This document shows positions 1 to 8,969 of a DNA stretch of 64,000 nucleotides, in pieces. Location of the stretch: assembly GCF_030816715.1 (NCBI RefSeq), contig NZ_JAUSYH010000001.1, positions 3,596,001 to 3,660,000 of the forward strand. Direction: 5' to 3'. The notes below the pieces were generated by a model that was not told the origin of the DNA, searched no databases, and saw only the letters and a program-made list of their open reading frames with translations. The translations under genes and the position numbers were made by a program. How positions within the stretch are numbered: the stretch's first letter is position 1; each line of letters starts with the position of its first letter. Origin of the DNA: Streptomyces achromogenes (GTDB lineage: Bacteria; Actinomycetota; Actinomycetes; Streptomycetales; Streptomycetaceae).

Positions 1-789
1 GAGGCGCTGCTGCGGCAGGTGTACGAGACGCCCGTCGGGGAGGGCACCCCGTTCGTCGTCACGGACTTCCCCACGGCCGAGCTGGTGAAGACGTCCGCGA
101 ACTCCTTCCTCGCCACCAAGATCTCCTTCATCAACGCCATGGCGGAGGTGTGCGAGGCCGCCGACGGCGATGTCGCCAAGCTGGCCGAAGCCATCGGCTA
201 CGACGACCGGATCGGCAAGAAGTTCCTGCGGGCCGGGATCGGGTTCGGCGGCGGCTGTCTGCCCAAGGACATCCGTGCCTTCATGGCCCGGGCCGGGGAG
301 CTCGGGGCCGACCAGGCGCTGACCTTCCTGCGCGAGATCGACTCGATCAACATGCGCCAGCGGGGCCGGATGGTGGAGCTCGCGCGGCAGGCGCTGGGGG
401 GCGGGTCGTTCCTGGGCCGGCGGATCGCCGTGCTCGGGGCCACCTTCAAGCCCGACTCGGACGACGTCCGGGACTCCCCCGCGCTCAACGTGGCCGGGCA
501 GATCCATCTGCAGGGCGGTCAGGTCACGGTGTACGACCCGAAGGGAATGGAGAACGCCCGCCGGCTCTTCCCCACCCTCGGTTACGCCCCCTCGGCGCTC
601 GAGGCCGTGCGGGGCGCCGACGCGGTGCTGCACCTCACCGAGTGGCGGGAGTTCCGCGAGCTGGACCCGGCGGCGCTCGGCGAGGTCGCGACGACCCGGC
701 TGATCCTGGACGGCCGCAACGCGCTCGACCCGGAACTGTGGCGCAAGGCCGGCTGGACCTACCGGGGGATGGGCCGCCCGACGGCCTGA
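1..789 (+). CDS. UDP-glucose 6-dehydrogenase, 5'-truncated by the window edge
   Basis: This is the C-terminal part (262 residues visible) of a UDP-glucose/GDP-mannose dehydrogenase, which oxidises UDP-glucose to UDP-glucuronate with two NAD+ for cell-surface polysaccharides. The frame is open from base 1, so the true start lies outside the window. The catalytic cysteine sits in GFGGGCLPKD (visible residue 86). The C-terminal UDP-binding domain follows with the motif GATFKPDSDDVRDSP near visible residue 147. It ends in TGA and is followed by a strong hairpin. The function is firm at family level; the exact sugar nucleotide is inferred. Confidence 0.93.
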   Translation, partial: EALLRQVYETPVGEGTPFVVTDFPTAELVKTSANSFLATKISFINAMAEVCEAADGDVAKLAEAIGYDDRIGKKFLRAGIGFGGGCLPKDIRAFMARAGELGADQALTFLREIDSINMRQRGRMVELARQALGGGSFLGRRIAVLGATFKPDSDDVRDSPALNVAGQIHLQGGQVTVYDPKGMENARRLFPTLGYAPSALEAVRGADAVLHLTEWREFRELDPAALGEVATTRLILDGRNALDPELWRKAGWTYRGMGRPTA

Positions 790-841
790 CACCCGACCTC
801 TCGCGGGGCGCCGGGGGCGCTCCCGCGGGGCGCGTGCGGGC

Positions 842-882
842 GACGCCGGTTCGGCCGAGGCTCAGTCGGCCGAACCGGCGTC
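842..882. terminator. Bidirectional hairpin terminator
   Basis: A perfect 17-bp inverted repeat (GACGCCGGTTCGGCCGA and its complement) with a 7-nt loop lies between the sugar-nucleotide dehydrogenase and the convergent CGNR gene. It is suited to terminate both. There is no strong U-tract, as is usual in Streptomyces. Confidence 0.8.
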
Positions 883-924
883 TTCCTGCATTCTGCACCA
901 CCGGCCTGTGCGACGGCCGGTGAA

Positions 925-1428
925 CTACTTCGACCGGTACCGGCGCATCTTGGCGCGAGCCCCGCAGACCTGCATCGAGCACCAGCGGCCCCGGCCGGCC
1001 GGACTGCGGTCGTAGTACGCCCAGTGGCAGGTGACGGCCTCGCAGGCCTTCAGCCGCGTCCAGGTGCCCTCGACGAGCGCCTGCGCCACGGCGGCCGCCG
1101 TCCGGGCGAGCAGCGAGGACCCGGCCTCCGCCGGGGCCAGGCGGGCGGAGCCGTCCTGGGCGTCGACCGTCACCAGCAGGGGCGCCGCCGCGAGCAGGTC
1201 GCCCAGCGGAGTCACCGCGCGGTGCGGCGGGTGGCCCGCGTGGGCCAGCAGGGCGGCGCGCAGGGACTCCCGCAGCTCGCGGGCGTGCGCAGCCTCGTCC
1301 TCGGCGATCCCGAGCCTCTCGCGGCCCTCGGCGGTGTCCAGCGCGTCGGCGCCGGACTCGACGTCCAGCGTGTTCACCAGGGACTCGACCAAGGCCAGGT
1401 CGCCGGGCGCGGCCGATCGCTCACTCAT
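925..1428 (-). CDS. CGNR zinc-finger (ABATE-type) putative transcriptional regulator
   Basis: A 167-residue protein with an N-terminal helical region of the ABATE type and a C-terminal treble-clef-like CGNR zinc finger. Paired cysteines are visible in CEAVTCHWAYYDRS and RWCSMQVCGARAK, followed by a basic tail (KMRRYR). Members of this family are thought to be stress-linked DNA-binding regulators. It is divergent from the VOC gene that follows, with about 105 bp between the start codons, so it could control that pair. Its target is unknown. Confidence 0.85.
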   Translation of the reverse strand: MSERSAAPGDLALVESLVNTLDVESGADALDTAEGRERLGIAEDEAAHARELRESLRAALLAHAGHPPHRAVTPLGDLLAAAPLLVTVDAQDGSARLAPAEAGSSLLARTAAAVAQALVEGTWTRLKACEAVTCHWAYYDRSPAGRGRWCSMQVCGARAKMRRYRSK

Positions 1429-1533
1429 GCTTGCGACGTTACCTCTTATGCGGGAGTATGCAGTAACCGTTACCGGTTACCCTCATCTATGGGTAACCGG
1501 CGAGCAGGCAATCTCGACTCGAGGAGGAGCGTC

Positions 1534-1893
1534 ATGGCTCTCGCCGAACTGGGCGTCGTCGTTCTGGACTGTCCCGACCCGCGCGCGCTGGCCGGTTTCT
1601 ACGCCGAGGTGCTGGGCGGCAGCGTGGAGGGGGACGGGGACTGGGCCGACCTGAAGCTGCCCGACGGCCGGGCGCTGGCCTTCCAGGCCGCCCCCGGGTT
1701 CACGCCGCCCGCCTGGCCCGCGCCCGAGCACTCCCAGCAGTTCCACCTGGATCTGACGGTGGCGGACCTGGACACGGCGGAGCGCGGCGTGCTCGCCCTC
1801 GGCGCGAAGCCGCTGGACGCGGAGGACCGCTCGCGCGGCTGGCGTGTGTACGCCGACCCGGCCGGGCACCCGTTCTGCCTGTGCTCGAGCTGA
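1534..1893 (+). CDS. VOC-family (glyoxalase/dioxygenase-like) protein
   Basis: A 119-residue protein with one VOC (vicinal oxygen chelate) fold. It starts at an ATG preceded by the ribosome binding site GAGGAGGAGC. Visible features are the opening beta strand VVLDCPDPRALAGFYAEVLGG and the closing YADPAGHPFCLC. These metalloenzyme-fold proteins include glyoxalases, dioxygenases and drug-binding resistance proteins; the substrate cannot be read here. It is followed 16 bp later by a close paralogue, so the two look like a tandem duplication translated from one message. Confidence 0.88.
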   Translation: MALAELGVVVLDCPDPRALAGFYAEVLGGSVEGDGDWADLKLPDGRALAFQAAPGFTPPAWPAPEHSQQFHLDLTVADLDTAERGVLALGAKPLDAEDRSRGWRVYADPAGHPFCLCSS

Positions 1894-1909
1894 CCTCCAG
1901 GAGGGTTCC

Positions 1910-2317
1910 ATGCCGCCCGTAGCCCGCTTCCGCTCCGTCGTCCTCGACTGTCCCGATCCGCGCGCGCTCGCCGGGTTCTACGCGGCGGTCCTGGGCGGCT
2001 CGCCGGATGCCGGCGAGGGCGAGGAGGGCGAGGACGACTGGATCGTCCTGCGCGTCCCCGGCGGGCCCAGGATCGCCTTCCAGCGGGTGGAGGGGTACAC
2101 CCCGCCGGAATGGCCGCGCGCGGACCGCAACCCGCAGCAGTTCCATCTGGACCTCGACGGCGGCTCCACCTGGGAGGAGATGGACGCCGCCCACGAGCGG
2201 GTGCTGGCGCTGGGCGCCCGCCCGCTGGACCTGGAGGACCGGGAGAAGAAGGGCTTCCAGGTGTACGCCGACCCGGCCGGCCATCCCTTCTGCCTCTGCC
2301 GCATCGAACACCCCTGA
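1910..2317 (+). CDS. VOC-family protein, tandem paralogue
   Basis: A 135-residue VOC protein clearly paralogous to the gene just upstream: both share DCPDPRALAGFYA near the N-terminus and YADPAGHPFCLC at the C-terminus. It carries an extra acidic insertion (EGEEGEDDW) near residue 40. The start is the ATG at 1910, preceded by CAGGAGGGTTCC. The pair may dimerise, since many VOC active sites form between two modules. Substrate unknown. Confidence 0.88.
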   Translation: MPPVARFRSVVLDCPDPRALAGFYAAVLGGSPDAGEGEEGEDDWIVLRVPGGPRIAFQRVEGYTPPEWPRADRNPQQFHLDLDGGSTWEEMDAAHERVLALGARPLDLEDREKKGFQVYADPAGHPFCLCRIEHP

Positions 2318-2324
2318 ACCGGCC

Positions 2325-2497
2325 GACCCGGGCGGCCGCGTGGACCGGGCCGGCCTGAGCGGCCGCGTGGACCGGGCCGGCCCGAGCCGCCGCGTAAGCC
2401 GCGCAGGCCGGCCGGGACCGGGTGCGCCGCGTATGCCGCACAGGCCGGTCGGGGCCGGGGTGCGCCGGGTAGGCCGGTGGGGCCGGGGTGCGCCGCG
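2325..2497. repeat. Degenerate GC-rich repeats between convergent genes
   Basis: The spacer between the second VOC gene and the convergent dipeptidase-like gene is built of degenerate units around GCCGCGTGGACCGGGCCGG: two near-perfect copies of about 30 bp in 2331-2390, then looser GGTGCGCCG-based variants. It codes for nothing recognisable and may form RNA structure that ends both transcripts. Confidence 0.6.
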
Positions 2498-3748
2498 TCA
2501 GGCGTCCTGACGGCCGTTCAGGTGTGTGACCCCGGCCGGCGGCGGTTCCCGGCGGCCCCGTGCCGCCCGGGCCGCGAAGTCGGCCGTGCGCAGGACGCGC
2601 TGCATGTTGCCCCAGGTCAGCAACGCGATGTCGGTCTCCGGCCAGCCGCGGCCCAGCAGCTCGGCGATCAGGTGCGGGTATCCGGAGGCGTCGGCGAGGC
2701 CCTGCGGGTGGGCGGCGCCGGAGTCGTAGGTGCCGGACAGGCCGACGCAGTCCGGGCCGGCGATCGCCCGGACGTGGTCGAGGTGGTCGGCCACGTCCCG
2801 GACGGTCGGGCCGGTCTGCTCGGCGGTCAGCGGCACCAGGCACAGCCCCTTGGCCGCGCCCAGCTCGGCGAGCAGCCCGTCGGGCAGGTTGCCGGGGTGC
2901 GGGCGCAGCGCGCGGGCGGCGGAGCGGGTGCAGAGCACCGGTGTCTTGGAGAGCGCCAGCACCCGGCCGATCGTGGCGTCGGAGGCCCCGGAAAGGTCGG
3001 CCAGCACGCCGATCCGGTTCATCTCGCGCACGACCTCCTCGCCGAACCGGGTCAGTCCCTCCTCACCCGCCCACGAGGCGCCGACGAGAGTCAGGACGCG
3101 CAGCCCGAGGGTGTGCAGCGACCGCAGGATGCCGAGGGAGCCGTCCATCGCGGCGGCCGTGGCCGGACCCAGCACGACGGCCACCCGGCCGCAGTGGTGG
3201 GCGTCGATGAGCTGCCCGGCGCTGAGCGCCAGCCGCAGCCCCTCGGGATGGGCGGCGATCACCGACCGGGCGTGGTCCAGCTGCTCCAGGGTCGCGCCGA
3301 CGGCCCGTTCGGGGGCGACGCCCTCGGGCGGGTGCAGTGACCACAGCAACGCGCCGACGTGTCCCTCCCGCAGCCGGGGCATGTCCGTGTCGACGGCGCT
3401 CTCGCCGAGCTGGAGGTCGTACCAGGGCAGGTGCCGCAGGGCCCACGGCAGTCCGCTGTAGCCGTCGGCGACGGGGTGGTCGGTGAGGAGGGCCCGGGCG
3501 CGCTCCAACGGGCTGCCCGCCGGCTCCCGCTCCCCCGCCGGCTCCCGCTTCGGCTCCCGTTCCTGCTCGGACTTCGGCTCCGGCTCCGGCTCCGGCTCCG
3601 GGACGGACCCCGGCGCGGCGGCGTCGGTCTCCTCGGTCCCGGTCGCCCCCCGCGTGTACGGGGCGGCCGTGGAAGGGGCCGTCTGCGCCTCGTCGTCCAG
3701 CTCGCCGGCCTCGGGAAGGGGCCGCAGTTCGTCCTGGAGGTCGGCCAT
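2498..3748 (-). CDS. M19 (renal) dipeptidase paralogue lacking all metal ligands: likely pseudoenzyme
   Basis: A 416-residue protein aligning along its whole C-terminal 330 residues with the intact M19 dipeptidase encoded next door (3874-5073). Every catalytic position visible in that neighbour is changed. The HxD ligands in DGHNDLP become DGYSGLP (Y97, G99). The bridging Glu is lost (A196). The His in DLSH becomes Gly (G254) and that in FSHSSARA becomes Arg (R275). The Asp in GGDYDG becomes Thr (T340). It also has an unusual N-terminal extension with an EPEPEPEP and Lys/Glu-rich tract (residues 50-75). The fold seems preserved and the frame is intact, so it looks selected for a non-catalytic role, perhaps binding or regulation. 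It lies 125 bp downstream of the purK-purE-dipeptidase operon. Confidence 0.85.
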   Translation of the reverse strand: MADLQDELRPLPEAGELDDEAQTAPSTAAPYTRGATGTEETDAAAPGSVPEPEPEPEPKSEQEREPKREPAGEREPAGSPLERARALLTDHPVADGYSGLPWALRHLPWYDLQLGESAVDTDMPRLREGHVGALLWSLHPPEGVAPERAVGATLEQLDHARSVIAAHPEGLRLALSAGQLIDAHHCGRVAVVLGPATAAAMDGSLGILRSLHTLGLRVLTLVGASWAGEEGLTRFGEEVVREMNRIGVLADLSGASDATIGRVLALSKTPVLCTRSAARALRPHPGNLPDGLLAELGAAKGLCLVPLTAEQTGPTVRDVADHLDHVRAIAGPDCVGLSGTYDSGAAHPQGLADASGYPHLIAELLGRGWPETDIALLTWGNMQRVLRTADFAARAARGRREPPPAGVTHLNGRQDA

Positions 3749-3873
3749 GACGGTCTCCGTACGTCGATCAGCAGTACGGCCACCGTCGCACGGGGGGCGG
3801 CGTTCTTCCCGGTGGACAGGGCGTTCGGGGGTACGCGGGCGAGGACGGCCGCCCCCGCCCGCGTCGGACGGGG

Positions 3874-5073
3874 TCAGCCGTCCAGTGACCCGATCGTCGC
3901 GTGGGACGCCGCGCGCGTGGTGCGCAGGTCCCTGGCCACGTCCTCCGCCGCGCCCAGCACGCGGACCGCGTTCTGCCAGGTCAGCTTGGCGAGGTCGGCG
4001 GCCGACCAGCCGCGGTCGAGGAGTTCCGCGATCAGGCGGGGATAGCCGGAGACGTCGTTCAGCCCTTCCGGGGTGAAGGCCGTGCCGTCGTAGTCGCCGC
4101 CGATGCCGAGATGGTCGACGCCGGCGACCTCGCGCATGTGGTCGAGGTGGTCGGCGACCGTGGCGACGGTGGCGATCGGGCGGGGGCGGGTCTCCTCGAA
4201 GGCCCGGTGCACCTTCATCGCCTCGGGGGTGGTGTCGAGGTGGTGGAAACCGTGGGCGCGCATGTTGTCGTCGGCCGCGGCCGTCCAGTCGACCGCGGCC
4301 TGGAGGACGAACTTCGGCACGAACGTCACCATCGCCATGCCGCCGTTGGCGGGCAGCCGTTCCAGGACGTCGTCCGGGATGTTGCGCGGATGGTCGCAGA
4401 CCGCGCGCGCTGAGGAGTGGGAGAAGATCACCGGCGCGCTCGTCGCGTCGAGCGCGTCCCGCATGGTGATCGCCGCCACGTGCGAGAGGTCGACCAGCAT
4501 GCCCTCGCGGTTCATCTCGCGCACGACCTCGCGGCCGAAGGCGGACAGACCGCCGACCGCCGGCTCGTCGGTCGCGGAGTCCGCCCAGTCCACGTTGTCG
4601 TTGTGGGTGAGCGTCAGGTAGCGCACGCCGAGCGCGTACAGCCCGCGCAGCGTGCCCAGCGAGTTGGCGATGGAGTGACCGCCCTCCGCGCCCATCAGCG
4701 AGGCGATCCGGCCCTCCGCGCGGGCCGCCTCCATGTCGGCGGCCGTCAGCGCCGCGCGCAGGTCGCGCGGATGGCGGGCGACGAGCCGCCGGACGCAGTC
4801 GATCTGCTCCAGCGTCGCCGGGACCGCGTCGGGCAGGTCCGAGCGCACGTACACCGACCAGTACTGCGCGCCGACCCCGCCCGCGCGCAGCCGGGGGATG
4901 TCGGTGTGCAGGTGGGCGTGCTGGTCGGCGGCGATGTCGCGGGCGTCGAGGTCGTAGCGGACCTGTTCGCGCAGCGCCCAGGGCAGGTCGTTGTGGCCGT
5001 CGGCGACCGGGAACTCGCGCAGGAGCTCGCGGGCGGCGGCCAGTGAGGTCGGCTCGCTCACGTCGCCCGTCAC
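3874..5073 (-). CDS. Membrane dipeptidase, peptidase family M19
   Basis: A 399-residue zinc dipeptidase of the amidohydrolase superfamily, hydrolysing dipeptides (often L-Xaa-D/L-Xaa). The binuclear site is complete: H27 and D29 in DGHNDLP, E130 in MGAEGGH, H198 in DLSHVA, H219 in FSHSSARA, and the catalytic D327 in GGDYDG. The GTG start overlaps the purE stop by 4 bp (GTGA), so it is translationally coupled to purE and purK. No signal peptide is seen, so it is probably cytoplasmic. From memory, the S. coelicolor orthologue beside purE (SCO3058) has a solved structure. Confidence 0.95.
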   Translation of the reverse strand: MTGDVSEPTSLAAARELLREFPVADGHNDLPWALREQVRYDLDARDIAADQHAHLHTDIPRLRAGGVGAQYWSVYVRSDLPDAVPATLEQIDCVRRLVARHPRDLRAALTAADMEAARAEGRIASLMGAEGGHSIANSLGTLRGLYALGVRYLTLTHNDNVDWADSATDEPAVGGLSAFGREVVREMNREGMLVDLSHVAAITMRDALDATSAPVIFSHSSARAVCDHPRNIPDDVLERLPANGGMAMVTFVPKFVLQAAVDWTAAADDNMRAHGFHHLDTTPEAMKVHRAFEETRPRPIATVATVADHLDHMREVAGVDHLGIGGDYDGTAFTPEGLNDVSGYPRLIAELLDRGWSAADLAKLTWQNAVRVLGAAEDVARDLRTTRAASHATIGSLDG

Positions 5074-5591
5074 TTCCCGAAGCCGAAGCCGTTCGAGCCC
5101 TCGACCTTGGCCCGCAGCCGCTTGCCCTTCTCGGTGGCCTGGTCGCCCAGCTCCTGCTGGAACTCGCGCATCCGGGCGAGCAGCTCCTCGTCGTGCGCGG
5201 CGAGGATGCGGGCGGCCAGCAGGCCGGCGTTGCGCGCGCCGCCGACGGAGACGGTCGCGACGGGCACGCCGGCCGGCATCTGCACGATGGACAGCAGGCT
5301 GTCCATGCCGTCCAGGTACTTCAGGGGCACGGGCACGCCGATCACCGGCAGCGGGGTCACGGAGGCGAGCATGCCGGGCAGGTGGGCCGCGCCGCCGGCG
5401 CCCGCGATGATGACCTTGAGGCCGCGTCCGTCCGCCTGCTCGCCGTACGCGATCATCTCGCGCGGCATGCGGTGCGCGGAGACGACGTCGACCTCGTACG
5501 CGATCTCGAACTCGTCGAGGGCCTGGGCTGCGGCCTCCATGACGGGCCAGTCGCTGTCCGACCCCATGACGATGCCTACGACAGGGCTCAT
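5070..5591 (-). CDS. purE: N5-carboxyaminoimidazole ribonucleotide mutase
   Basis: A 173-residue class I PurE, which converts N5-CAIR to CAIR in de novo purine synthesis. The N-terminal nucleotide-binding motif [13 protein letters not shown] and the active-site segment VSAHRMP are present, as is [11 protein letters not shown]. The ATG start overlaps the purK stop by 4 bp and the stop overlaps the dipeptidase start by 4 bp, so purK-purE-dipeptidase is one coupled operon. The length is normal for the family. Confidence 0.96.
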   Translation of the reverse strand: MSPVVGIVMGSDSDWPVMEAAAQALDEFEIAYEVDVVSAHRMPREMIAYGEQADGRGLKVIIAGAGGAAHLPGMLASVTPLPVIGVPVPLKYLDGMDSLLSIVQMPAGVPVATVSVGGARNAGLLAARILAAHDEELLARMREFQQELGDQATEKGKRLRAKVEGSNGFGFGK

Positions 5592-6727
5592 TCGGTGATC
5601 GTGCCTCTCAGGTAACCGGCTGCGTGACGTGCGCGTTCGAGGACGTCGTCCAGGTCGTCGCCGTAGGTGTTGACGTGGCCGACCTTGCGGCCGGGCTTCA
5701 CGTCCTTGCCGTACATGTGGATCTTCAGCTGGGGGTCGCGGGCCATGCAGTGCAGGTACGCGGAGTACATGTCCGGGTAGTCGCCGCCGAGGACGTTGAC
5801 CATCACCGTCCACGGGGCGCGCGGGCGCGGGTCGCCGAGCGGGAGGTCCAGGACCGCGCGGACGTGGTTGGCGAACTGCGAGGTGATCGCGCCGTCCATC
5901 GACCAGTGGCCCGAGTTGTGCGGGCGCATCGCCAGTTCGTTGACGAGGATGCGGCCGTCGCGGGTCTGGAACAGCTCGACCGCGAGGTGGCCCACGACGC
6001 CGAGTTCCTTGGCGATGCTGAGGGCCATCTCCTCGGCCCGCAGCGCGAGGGCCTCGTCCAGGCCGGGGGCCGGGGCGATCACGGTGTCGCAGACGCCGCC
6101 GACCTGCTGGGACTCGACGACCGGGTACGCGACCGCCTGGCCGTGCGGGGAGCGCACGACGTTGGCGGCGAGCTCGCGCACGTAGTCGACCTTCTCCTCG
6201 GCCAGCACGGGGACGCCGGCCCGGAAGGGGTCTGCGGCCTCCTCGGCGGAGTCGACGACCCACACACCCTTGCCGTCGTAACCGCCGCGGACGGTCTTCA
6301 GGACGACCGGGAAGCCGTCGCCCTCGGCCGCGAAGGCGGCCACGTCGGCCGGGTCGGTCACGATCCGGTGCCGTGGGCACGGGACGCCGATCGCGTCGAG
6401 TCTGGCGCGCATCACCCCCTTGTCCTGGGCGTGCACCAGCGCGTCGGGGCCCGGGCGGACGGGGATGCCGTCCGCCTCCAGCGCCCGAAGATGCTCGGTG
6501 GGAACGTGTTCGTGATCGAAGGTGATCACATCGCACCCGCGCGCGAACTCACGGAGCGTGTCGAGATCGCGATAGTCGCCGATGACGACATCGCTCACGA
6601 CCTGCGCCGCGGAATCCTGTGGGGTGTCACTGAGGAGCTTGAACCTGATGCCGAGCGGGATGCCCGCCTCGTGTGTCATACGAGCGAGCTGGCCCCCGCC
6701 GACCATGCCGACTACCGGGAACGTCAC
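5588..6727 (-). CDS. purK: N5-carboxyaminoimidazole ribonucleotide synthase (ATP-grasp)
   Basis: A 379-residue ATP-grasp enzyme that carboxylates AIR with ATP and bicarbonate to give N5-CAIR, the substrate of PurE encoded downstream. The start chosen is the GTG at 6727, because the N-terminal signature [15 protein letters not shown] begins directly after it; the longer open frame upstream is Arg/Pro-rich and not conserved. Further marks are DHEHVP near residue 80, the ATP-grasp lysine segment [15 protein letters not shown], and [13 protein letters not shown] near residue 265. The GtrA gene is transcribed divergently, with about 200 bp between the starts. Confidence 0.95.
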   Translation of the reverse strand: MTFPVVGMVGGGQLARMTHEAGIPLGIRFKLLSDTPQDSAAQVVSDVVIGDYRDLDTLREFARGCDVITFDHEHVPTEHLRALEADGIPVRPGPDALVHAQDKGVMRARLDAIGVPCPRHRIVTDPADVAAFAAEGDGFPVVLKTVRGGYDGKGVWVVDSAEEAADPFRAGVPVLAEEKVDYVRELAANVVRSPHGQAVAYPVVESQQVGGVCDTVIAPAPGLDEALALRAEEMALSIAKELGVVGHLAVELFQTRDGRILVNELAMRPHNSGHWSMDGAITSQFANHVRAVLDLPLGDPRPRAPWTVMVNVLGGDYPDMYSAYLHCMARDPQLKIHMYGKDVKPGRKVGHVNTYGDDLDDVLERARHAAGYLRGTITE

Positions 6728-6926
6728 GCCCCCAGGGTATCGGCCACGCCACCGGGGCCGGATCCCGCGCCTCTTACCCGGACCTTTCCCTGCCCATACC
6801 CGCCGTATCCACCGCATCTGCCCCGTCGGGCGCGGTCCGGTGAGCGGGACCACAGGAAACCGAGAAGAGTGGTGGTTAGCATGGCTGGGTTGACGAAACC
6901 GAACCCGGACGGGGGCCTGTACGACC

Positions 6927-7454
6927 ATGGCGCATGGTTCCTCGGGGCTGAAGAGGCTCGTCCACGAGCTGGCCAAGTTCGGAGCCGTGGGCGGTGCGGG
7001 CCTGCTGGTCAACCTCGGCGTGTTCAACCTGGTCCGGCATCTCACCGATCTGCAGGTGGTGCGGGCGAGCGTGCTCGCGACCGTCGTGTCGATCGTCTTC
7101 AACTACGTCGGGTTCCGTTACTTCACCTACCGTGACCGCGACAAGGGCGGGCGCACGAAGGAACTGACGCTGTTCCTGCTGTTCAGCGCGGTGGGCCTGG
7201 TGATCGAGAACGGGCTGTTGTTCGTGGCGACGTACGGCTTCGGCTGGGACAGCCCGCTGCAGAACAACGTGTTCAAGTTCGTCGGCATCGGGGTCGCGAC
7301 GCTGTTCCGGTTCTGGTCCTACCGCACGTGGGTCTTCCGGGCGCTGCCCGCCACGGAGCCCGTGCCCGGCGTGGAGCCGGAGCCGGAGCCGTTCCGTGCG
7401 GTGGCCGAGCAGGCCAGGAGGCCCGCACCGAAGGCTTCGCAGCGGGTCGGCTGA
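6927..7454 (+). CDS. GtrA-family membrane protein
   Basis: A 175-residue protein with four predicted membrane segments and the GtrA/DPMS3 signature: FGAVGGAGLLVNLGVFN near residue 18 and FNYVGFRYFTYR near residue 57. It ends with FRFWSYRTWVF before a cytoplasmic Pro/Glu tail. GtrA proteins are proposed flippases or partners of glycosyltransferases moving lipid-linked sugars across the membrane in cell-envelope polysaccharide synthesis. No glycosyltransferase is adjacent. An ATG 46 bp upstream is out of frame. Confidence 0.9.
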   Translation: MAHGSSGLKRLVHELAKFGAVGGAGLLVNLGVFNLVRHLTDLQVVRASVLATVVSIVFNYVGFRYFTYRDRDKGGRTKELTLFLLFSAVGLVIENGLLFVATYGFGWDSPLQNNVFKFVGIGVATLFRFWSYRTWVFRALPATEPVPGVEPEPEPFRAVAEQARRPAPKASQRVG

Positions 7455-7535
7455 GCCTGCCGGCGAGGCTCTGCTGAGCCCGACGGGGCCGCTGAGCACG
7501 CGGGGCCGCTGAGCCGGAGGGGCGGTGCGCCGCCC

Positions 7536-8810
7536 TCACCTGACGGTGGGCTCCTCGTCGTTCGCCGTGCGCGTCTGCGGGGCCGTGCGGGACAGGAACA
7601 GGCCGAAGACGGGGGGCTGCGCCTGGAGCATCTCCAGCCGGCCGCCGTCGGCCTCCGCCAGGTCGCGGGCCACGGCCAGACCGATGCCGGTGGAGTTGCG
7701 GCCGCTGATCGCCCGCTCGAAGATGCGGGCCCCGAGGTCGGCGGGGACGCCCGGCCCCTCGTCGGTCACCTCGACGACGGCCTGGTTGCCGGTGACCCGG
7801 GTGCGCAGCGCCACCGTGCCACCACCGTGCATGAGGGAGTTCTCGATCAGGGCGGCCAGGACCTGGGCGACCGCGCCGGGCGTGCCCACGGCGCGCAGAT
7901 GGCGTTTGCCGGAGCTGACGATGGCCCGGCCGTCGCCGCGGTAGGCGGGCCGCCACTCGGCGAGCTGCTGCTGGATGACCTCGTCGAGGTCGAAGGTGAC
8001 GGCGGAGCCGGTGCGCGGGTCCCGGGCGTTGGTCAGCAGCCGTTCGACGACGTCCGTCAGGCGTTCCACCTGGGTCAGGGCGATGGTTGCCTCCTCCTTC
8101 ACCGTGTCGGGGTCGTCGGTGAGGGTGATCTCCTCCAAACGCATCGACAGGGCGGTCAGGGGGGTGCGCAGCTGGTGGGAGGCGTCCGCCGCGAGCCGTC
8201 GTTCGGCGGTGAGCATGCGGGCGATGCGCTCGGCGGAGGAGTCGAGGACGTCGGCGACCCGGTCCAGCTCGGGGACGGCGTACCGCTTGTGACGGGGGCG
8301 CGGGTCGCCCGAGCCGAGGCGTTCGGCAGTCTCGGCGAGGTCGGTCAGCGGGGAGGCGAGGCGGTTGGCCTGGCGGATGGCCAGCAGGACCGCGGCGACC
8401 ACCGCGAGCAGCGCCACGAGGGCGATGATCAGCAGGGTGCGGCCGACCTCCCGGGTCACCGTGGAGCGCGGCTCCTGGACCAGGACGGTCTCACCCTCCT
8501 CGCCGCTGGCCTGTGCCTTGATGACGTCGCCGGTGGGCTTGGTCCCGACCTCGATGACCGGCCGGCCGGGGATGCGGATCTCGGCGTAACGGTCCTGTGT
8601 GACCTGGTCGCGCAGTATCGCCGGGGTGACGTTCTCCGAGCCGACGAGCCGGCTGTCCACGATGCTGGCCAGCCGCAGCGCCTCGGAGTCGACCCGCTCC
8701 TGGGCGCTGTTGCTGATCGTGCGGGTCTCGACGATGACGAGGGACACCCCGAACACCGCGATGACGACGAGCACCACGGCGAGGGTGGACTGAATGAGAC
8801 GGCGACGCAC
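7536..8810 (-). CDS. Two-component sensor histidine kinase
   Basis: A 424-residue membrane kinase. The first transmembrane helix spans residues 8-28, followed by an extracytoplasmic sensor domain of about 95 residues, a second helix at 124-146, and a HAMP linker. The phosphoacceptor is H212 in ASHQLRTPLTAL. The ATPase domain follows with LIENSLMHGG (N box), VTDEGPGVP (G1) and STGIGLAVARDLAEADGG (G2). The response regulator gene is 159 bp upstream on the same strand. The signal sensed is unknown. It lies tail-to-tail with the GtrA gene. Confidence 0.94.
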   Translation of the reverse strand: MRRRLIQSTLAVVLVVIAVFGVSLVIVETRTISNSAQERVDSEALRLASIVDSRLVGSENVTPAILRDQVTQDRYAEIRIPGRPVIEVGTKPTGDVIKAQASGEEGETVLVQEPRSTVTREVGRTLLIIALVALLAVVAAVLLAIRQANRLASPLTDLAETAERLGSGDPRPRHKRYAVPELDRVADVLDSSAERIARMLTAERRLAADASHQLRTPLTALSMRLEEITLTDDPDTVKEEATIALTQVERLTDVVERLLTNARDPRTGSAVTFDLDEVIQQQLAEWRPAYRGDGRAIVSSGKRHLRAVGTPGAVAQVLAALIENSLMHGGGTVALRTRVTGNQAVVEVTDEGPGVPADLGARIFERAISGRNSTGIGLAVARDLAEADGGRLEMLQAQPPVFGLFLSRTAPQTRTANDEEPTVR

Positions 8811-8969
8811 GGTGCCCTCCGGGGCGGTGACGTGACGAGAGCGGTTGGCACAACACCCTCAAGGGGCGCGGGGAACTGCGCGGCCAGCCCCCTCCGGACC
8901 GAGGACGCGCATCCCGCACAAGCCAGATCGATGGTGACGCGCGTCGTCCGGTCGACCCCGGCGGAGCAC

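Noticed and set aside
2498..3748. The dead M19 paralogue as an ordinary pseudogene
   Set aside because: The frame is intact over 416 codons, codon use is like its neighbours and there are no stops or shifts, so it is reported as a likely expressed pseudoenzyme.
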